Source: Zygnema cylindricum
Taxonomy: Eukaryota; Streptophyta; Zygnematophyceae; Zygnematales; Zygnemataceae
Reading direction: 5' to 3'
Assembly: GCA_037447655.1 (NCBI GenBank)
Contig: JBBHKE010001377.1
Coordinates: 124,001-188,000 of the forward strand
Length of the DNA stretch: 64,000 nt
Positions 58,577 to 64,000 of the stretch are shown here, one piece after another. Position 1 is the first letter of the stretch. Each line of letters starts with the position of its first letter. The notes below the pieces were generated by a model that searched no databases, was not told the DNA's origin, and was given only the letters and a program-made list of their open reading frames with translations. A program made the translations under genes and the position numbers.

Positions 58577-61500
58577 TCAAAAGTTCTCTGTCTCCTCTGT
58601 TTGAGTTTCTTTGTTTTCTTGTGATTTTGTTCCAAAGGCAATATAGTTCACAGAAAGGTCTTCATCAAGACTCCAATTCCCGGTTAGAGGATCAAAAACC
58701 ATTCCTGCAATTTCCTCCATCTGAAGACGTTCTCGAAAAGAAGAAAAAAAGAAGAAAAGAAAAAAGACAAAAACATTAATGAATAAACGCATCTTTTTAA
58801 GCGCTCGAAATTACTATCATCCAAGCTCCTAGAGATACTTTGTCCACACTCATAAGACCCAAAACAAAAAACTTAAAAACACGAGAACCCGACGACACTA
58901 AAAAAAAAAAAAAAAAAACCAGGAACCCAAAAACACAAAAACACAAAAATAATAAAAAATAGCAAAAAAAAAAAAAAAAGTAAAAAGTCCATTATTTCTA
59001 TTTTTTTCTTGTACCTGCAAGCCAGAATGATTCATAAGAAGGGCCATCTCTTGTGGAGTCACAAAACGCGACCAATCGTGTGTCTCTGGAGGAAGCTGGA
59101 ATACAGAGAGAGAGAGAAAGTAGAGAGTAAAAAACCGAAAATTAAGGAGAATAGAAAACTGATGTTATCAGTCAAGTACACCTTTCACCAATGTATGCAA
59201 ACTCAGGTGTGGCCTTTTTTTCACACAAAATCATGAAAGGGTGTTAACAAGAAAATATTGTTAACAACAAATTTTAATTAATCCCTTTTCCATTCTTTAT
59301 TTTAGTTACTTCTTTGGGTGCTTGTTAAAGGAGCTTGCGTTACAAAAGTGGGTTTCAAAACTTGCCCGCCATTTTCACCATATTGAGGAGTCTCCTCTCT
59401 CTCTCCCTCTCCCTCACAATTTCTCCAACTTTAGACACAGCAAGGAAAAATAATCTTTAACCATGAGTTCCCCAAAATGGCTCACAGAAAAACCGTAAGC
59501 GAGAATACCCCTACTAATTCCATACGAGGTTTGTTTCGACCACAAAATCACAAAATCACAAAATCACAAAATAGTACCAATAATTTCGGGTCCGCTTTTT
59601 TTTAGGTGTGGTTTTCCTCAGGTTTTTCTTGGGTTTATTTAACATACCCATCTAAGAACATATTCTGCGGCAACGATCGCAAGGGCATATGAACGCGCCG
59701 TTCTGTTAATCGTAGAAATACAAACTGCCCCTCCTGGTATACAAAGAGCTCCAATGGCTTTCATAAAAAGACGAGAATCCGCAACATGTTCGATGACCTG
59801 TCAAAAAAAAAGCGATAAATTCAGTTCCTCCCCAATTCTTATATTTCTCCCCTCTCTTTTACATGACTCTTTTCCACCACACTGCTCTTTTTTGCCTTCT
59901 TTTTGCTTCTCTCCCTTCTTTTGGCTCTTTCTCTCCTGTATTTCCAACCCTCTCCCTTCTATTGCTTCTCTCTCTCGCACTTGACTTTCACCTCTCCCTT
60001 CATTTTAAAATCAAATTATCTTGAATGTAACTTGCTTTTGGATGTAGTTTGCATGAACAAAAAGACGTATTTCCTATAGAAAAAATTAATTACAGTTAAG
60101 TCTACCGTCTTGCATTAAACAAAGATCCTCTTCTCATCCTCAATATTATTAACTGAAAGTAAACACAACGGAAACTTTTAAGAATGACTGGAAAACTGAA
60201 CCGACAGCAAACCTGAAAAAACCAAAATAAACTCGGCTTAATTTTCTGTTCTCTTCTAGCCCCTGTAACATAAAACGACGTAATAACTACCAAATCCCTT
60301 AATCTACAACCAGAAACTTAATAACAGTAAGAGCTTCTTGAGACCTCTCTCTCCTCCTCTCCTCCTCCCCCCCACTCGAAATTTTAAAACACCCATAGAA
60401 TTCTTTAAAAACTACCACTTATAGAACTATTAATAAACAAAATAAGCTTCCTATTTCCGATAAAAAAAAAGAACTTGGACCAAAAAGCACGCAAAACTAA
60501 TTTTAATTCCAGCCATCCCACAAGATTTTCACCCAAATGAAAACAAAAAAATGTCCTACTAAAAGAAAAGTTGTACCAATAATTCAATAAAATTGAAATC
60601 CACAACATAAAAAAAGGATTGGAGCCATCGATCGAGAGATCTGATGATTCCCCTGATCTATGGGTTTAACTGTATAAATTAACAAAAAAAAACGAAAAAA
60701 ACAAAAAAAACAAAAAAAAACAAAAAGAAAATAAAAAGAAAACAAACCAACATATCCAGTAGTTTCTCTCACCTCAAGTGAAAACACTGCGTCGAAAGTT
60801 TGTCCCTTTTCCACCAACTCCTCTGTTCAACCTCCTGCCAAGCCCTGTACTGTTTTTGCTCATTTTACCTATAGCAACATTTTATTTTTTGAAAATTTTG
60901 TAGCAACATTTTACATTTTCAAAGAATCCAGTTTCCTTTCCAAAAGTTTAGTTAGCTCTGGTTAATAAATATCTCCTGAAAGGTCTAAAACTTGAATTCA
61001 TAAGGAGGGAGGAAATCGCCTAGGACAGATATTTCTGTCAATTCATGAAAAGAAAAGAGAATATAATTTCAGCGCCTCCAACAGTAATGGGATTATTGTT
61101 ATTATTATTTTTTCACTTCCAATCCATTTTAAGGAGCTCGATTCACTGTTCAACTAATATCATTACAATCACTACAGCTTCATATATAGAATTTCAAAGA
61201 AGTTTGTATCAGTTGTTGATATCAAATATTAACGTAAAGAACAGTAAATTGGTAAAATGACTTACCAGCTGTCGAACAAACATACTGGATTGATTTCGTC
61301 ATAGGATCTCTGGCCTGCATCCTCCTCCCAGATCATATCCATAAACATATAAACTTTTTTTTTTTTTCCTTTTTCTCTATTTGTGCCTATTAAATTATTC
61401 ATCGGCAATGTTGACTATACTCAAAAATGTTACACCATTAGAATAATATGTCGGTGTCCACATGAGAACGTTGCCGTATATGTATAAGAGGATATTACCG

Positions 61501-63402
61501 TAAAAAAGGCAAATTTAAATGAGGATTTTTCTGTAAAAGAGACAAAATATGACCAAAAAGAAAAAAATGTTGCCAGAAAAAGACGAAGCTACACAAAGAT
61601 ACTGCAGTAAAAATGACAAATTCACACGCTGATATTGCCGTGACAGGGACGACATAAATTACTTACCGCATGCAAAGCTGCCACATTAACATTCTTTTCG
61701 GAAGCATCCAAACCAACTACTTGTGCTCCCAGACGAGCCAAAGGCTGCAGAAATCCCAGATAATCCCAAATATATCCAGAATAATGATCTCAAAACGATC
61801 TCCAAAAGATCCACATATGATCCCAAAATGACCCCAAAAAATCCCAAATATCTTGAAAAGATCCCAACAGCACAATCCCAAAATGATCTCAAAATAGTTA
61901 CAAAACGATCCCAAAACGATCCCAAAACGATTCCATAATGATCCCAGAAATGTCCACAAAACGAATCCAAAACAATCCCAAAACAACCCAAACAATCCCA
62001 AAACAACCCAAACAATCCCAAAATAATCCCAGGACGATCCCTGAAAAGAACCCAATATGATCCTAAAAAGATAGCAAAAATATCCCAAAAGAAACAAAAA
62101 TGATCCCAAAATACTGATTAAGGTACAATCTATACCTGACAAGTCAACTCAACCTGCTATATTACTCAATAATCAAGTCTTAAAAGACTTCGCATCTCAG
62201 AAGGTAAAACATTAACAATCAAAGTCAGTTCTTGTGAAACACTCAAGTATAAATGAATTCAGCGTTAAAATATTGAAGGTTTTTCATTAATAGCTTCTTT
62301 TTTTCTTTGGTTTTGTCTGATTCCGTCGTCACATCACGAGATGACTGAAGACAGGTTTGTTTTGCATGAGAACAAACCAATCAATTATAGAATGAACTAA
62401 AATTGAAAAGTAGAACACACGCTGAGGAAAGGAAGAGAAATGGAGGAGTGGAGGGAGGAAGGAGGAAGGGGAGAGGAAGGAAGGGAAGGAGGGAGAGTGG
62501 AGGAAAGGGGAGGGAGGAGGGAGGGGGAGGAGGGGGAGGAGGGGGAGGGAGGGAAGGAGGGAGGAGGAGAGGAGGGGAGGAAGGAGGAATGGAAATAATA
62601 GGAAATGGAACCATCTAGTAATAAACAACGCTTCAACAGCATACAACTGCTGCGACTTTTAAAAACATATTTGCCAGAAAACTTGGAGAACGTAGCACAT
62701 GGGTCAAAAGTGAAAAAACAAACTGACAATATAACTTTTATTCTAAATGGATGAACAAAAAACATACCTCACAAAGTAATCCACCTCCACAACCGACATC
62801 TATCACTCGAAGCCCTTCAAGAGGTTGCAGTCCACTATTTTCCCTCCTGTTCCAAACAGCCTCCAAAGCCCTCCCAATATACAAAATCAGTCAAAAAAAC
62901 ACAGGCTTGGCCATTGAAACATAAGTAACCAGTTCTAATGAAGTACAACACCAAGAAATCCCGACCTAGGAAGATGAGGACACACCAATGTATGCCATCA
63001 AATTCATGACACGTAAAGTTTCAACGTTTTGTCACGCGTAGAATTCAACATTTTTCAGAAATTCAAAGTTGTTTTTCGCCATGTACAATTTCCCAAGATT
63101 TCTTTCCAGGCCACCAATCGAAAAGGTAAGAGTTTTACCTTTCAATCCTGATGTTGCAACAAAAACATTAGTTTTACATCATGAGCTAAACAATTTTAAT
63201 TGCCTCAAAAACATTGAAATCTAATAGCAAAAAAAACAAAAGCAATAAAAGGTGTAACGACATTTTAATGCTTCGGTTCTACGAGCTTTGTAATATTTGC
63301 TCGACACTCACCCGAAATGTCGACAAAGGGATGACCGTATGAAGGACATTCGTGTAGGGTTCATTGCATGTAACCCCCGATGCATGCCTTTAGGATCCCA
63401 CC
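58577..63402 (-). CDS. COQ3: COQ3-like ubiquinone O-methyltransferase, 5' end outside window
   Basis: Minus-strand exons: 63402-63312, 62870-62768, 61744-61667, 61314-61266, 60822-60773, 59797-59648, 59095-59015 and 58720-58577 (TGA). The product is a SAM-dependent methyltransferase of the UbiG/COQ3 family, which performs both O-methylations in ubiquinone synthesis on the mitochondrial inner membrane. Motifs in order: GLHAM then, in a shifted frame, [28 protein letters not shown] (SAM motif I); [76 protein letters not shown]. Seven exons after the first join in frame with one-base precision. The first has one extra base (AAA for AA near 63360) that breaks the frame. The transit peptide and N-terminus lie beyond 64000. 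Confidence 0.9.
61745..62115. repeat. GATCCCAAAA-type minisatellite in COQ3 intron
   Basis: Many imperfect units of AAAACGATCCC and AAAACAATCCC, period about 11 bases, starting directly at the acceptor side of exon 61667-61744. Confidence 0.88.
62430..62592. repeat. GGAGGAGGGG purine tract in COQ3 intron
   Basis: An uninterrupted purine-rich strand of GGAGG and GGGGAGG words. It could form triplex or G-rich structures. Confidence 0.88.
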
Positions 63403-64000
63403 TAAAAACCCTCCAACAAAGAAAAAATATTAATAGATGGTGGTAACTGCTCAATGTTCAAATATAGGCTTGGTTATGTTAAAACGTATTTAATATTCAA
63501 TCCAAGGACAAGGAGTATGTCTTTTGGAAGACCATTTTTATTAAGAGAAAAAAAATGAGAAGAATAATGGTGGTGTGAATTAGAATTCAGGTTCTGAATG
63601 AAAAAAAAAATCATGTGAAAGAATATCATAGTTGTTTATAGTGTGGGTTTGAAAATGAGTTCTCCTTCCTTTGAGACGTTGGCCAAATCATCATATTAGT
63701 GCCAAACTTTGCCTCGATACTTCTAAAACTTGGTCTTCTTTTTCTTCACCATTATCTGTTAAAGGTTTTTGATTTCCTTGCATCATTGAAATTAACAGGG
63801 AGTAAACTGACATAAGGATGCCATGTGACCAAGGAGAGATTCTTATCGATGGCTGTTAATGAAAAATGATTTGTTTGTTTTTATTGACATAATACTTCAC
63901 TTTTGTCAATGGCTTTTTGAAAAAGTCAAATTTGAAATACCAATAAAGAATAATACATCGGGAAAAGGTAAGAGTAGATTATAGAAAGCTTCATGATGTC
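63403..64000. other. Upstream intron of COQ3-like gene
   Basis: I searched the minus strand for the preceding COQ3 exon (expected to end in a split codon before TGGGATCC) and found none. AT-rich, no repeat. Confidence 0.55.

Noticed and set aside
61686-62142. Trp/Gly/Ile-rich open frames on the minus strand
   Set aside because: They translate the GATCCCAAAA minisatellite in a COQ3 intron.
63660-63720. Upstream COQ3 exon (minus-strand IEAKFGTNMMIWP)
   Set aside because: It lacks the residues expected before the GLHAMNP exon and has no fitting splice sites.

Overview
This window is nuclear DNA of a plant-type (streptophyte) genome. The evidence is spliced genes with GT-AG introns and T-rich 3' splice sites, plant-type Ty1/copia retrotransposons, a DUF547 (MIP1-like) gene of a family typical of plants, a COQ3-type methyltransferase gene and a diverged 5S rRNA-like sequence. 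I cannot name the species; nothing seen requires an angiosperm. Two runs of exactly ten N (29065-29074 and 51091-51100) are assembly gaps, and both touch broken features.

Bases 1 to about 35.5 kb are nested Ty1/copia elements with no host gene. From the left there is a decayed minus-strand element Z (about 724-4197) and a plus-strand element A1 (4198-13828) whose gag is split by a complete element B (6256-11741). These are followed by a minus-strand tandem array D-E (13829-35495) in which two internal regions share three LTRs of one family. Element C (18126-23861) sits in the protease region of D, and element G (26079-30023) sits in the polypurine tract of E. Gag, protease, integrase, reverse transcriptase and RNase H can be recognised in most copies, but all carry stops or frameshifts. 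The most striking shared feature is that Gag translation appears to begin inside the 5' LTR and to read straight through the primer-binding site. That site matches the anticodon stem-loop of initiator tRNA-Met instead of the usual tRNA 3' end.

From 35.5 to 42 kb is intergenic DNA rich in the word GTACG, with three MITE-like elements and a telobox-like array. From 42.7 to 49.6 kb (plus) is a MIP1/DUF547 gene of at least 13 exons. From 49.6 to 51.1 kb are an (AT)n tract, the 3' end of a degenerate LINE and an assembly gap. From 51.57 to 55.2 kb (minus) are three exons of a zinc-dependent medium-chain dehydrogenase whose cofactor-binding half is missing.

From 53.7 to 58 kb are hAT-like non-autonomous elements, another MITE, the 5S-like sequence and an unclassified repeated sequence. 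From 58.58 kb to beyond the right edge (minus) is a COQ3-like ubiquinone methyltransferase gene. Eight exons with sound reading frames and one frame-shifted exon are visible; the 5' end lies outside the window. The three host genes share no obvious pathway; their order looks incidental.
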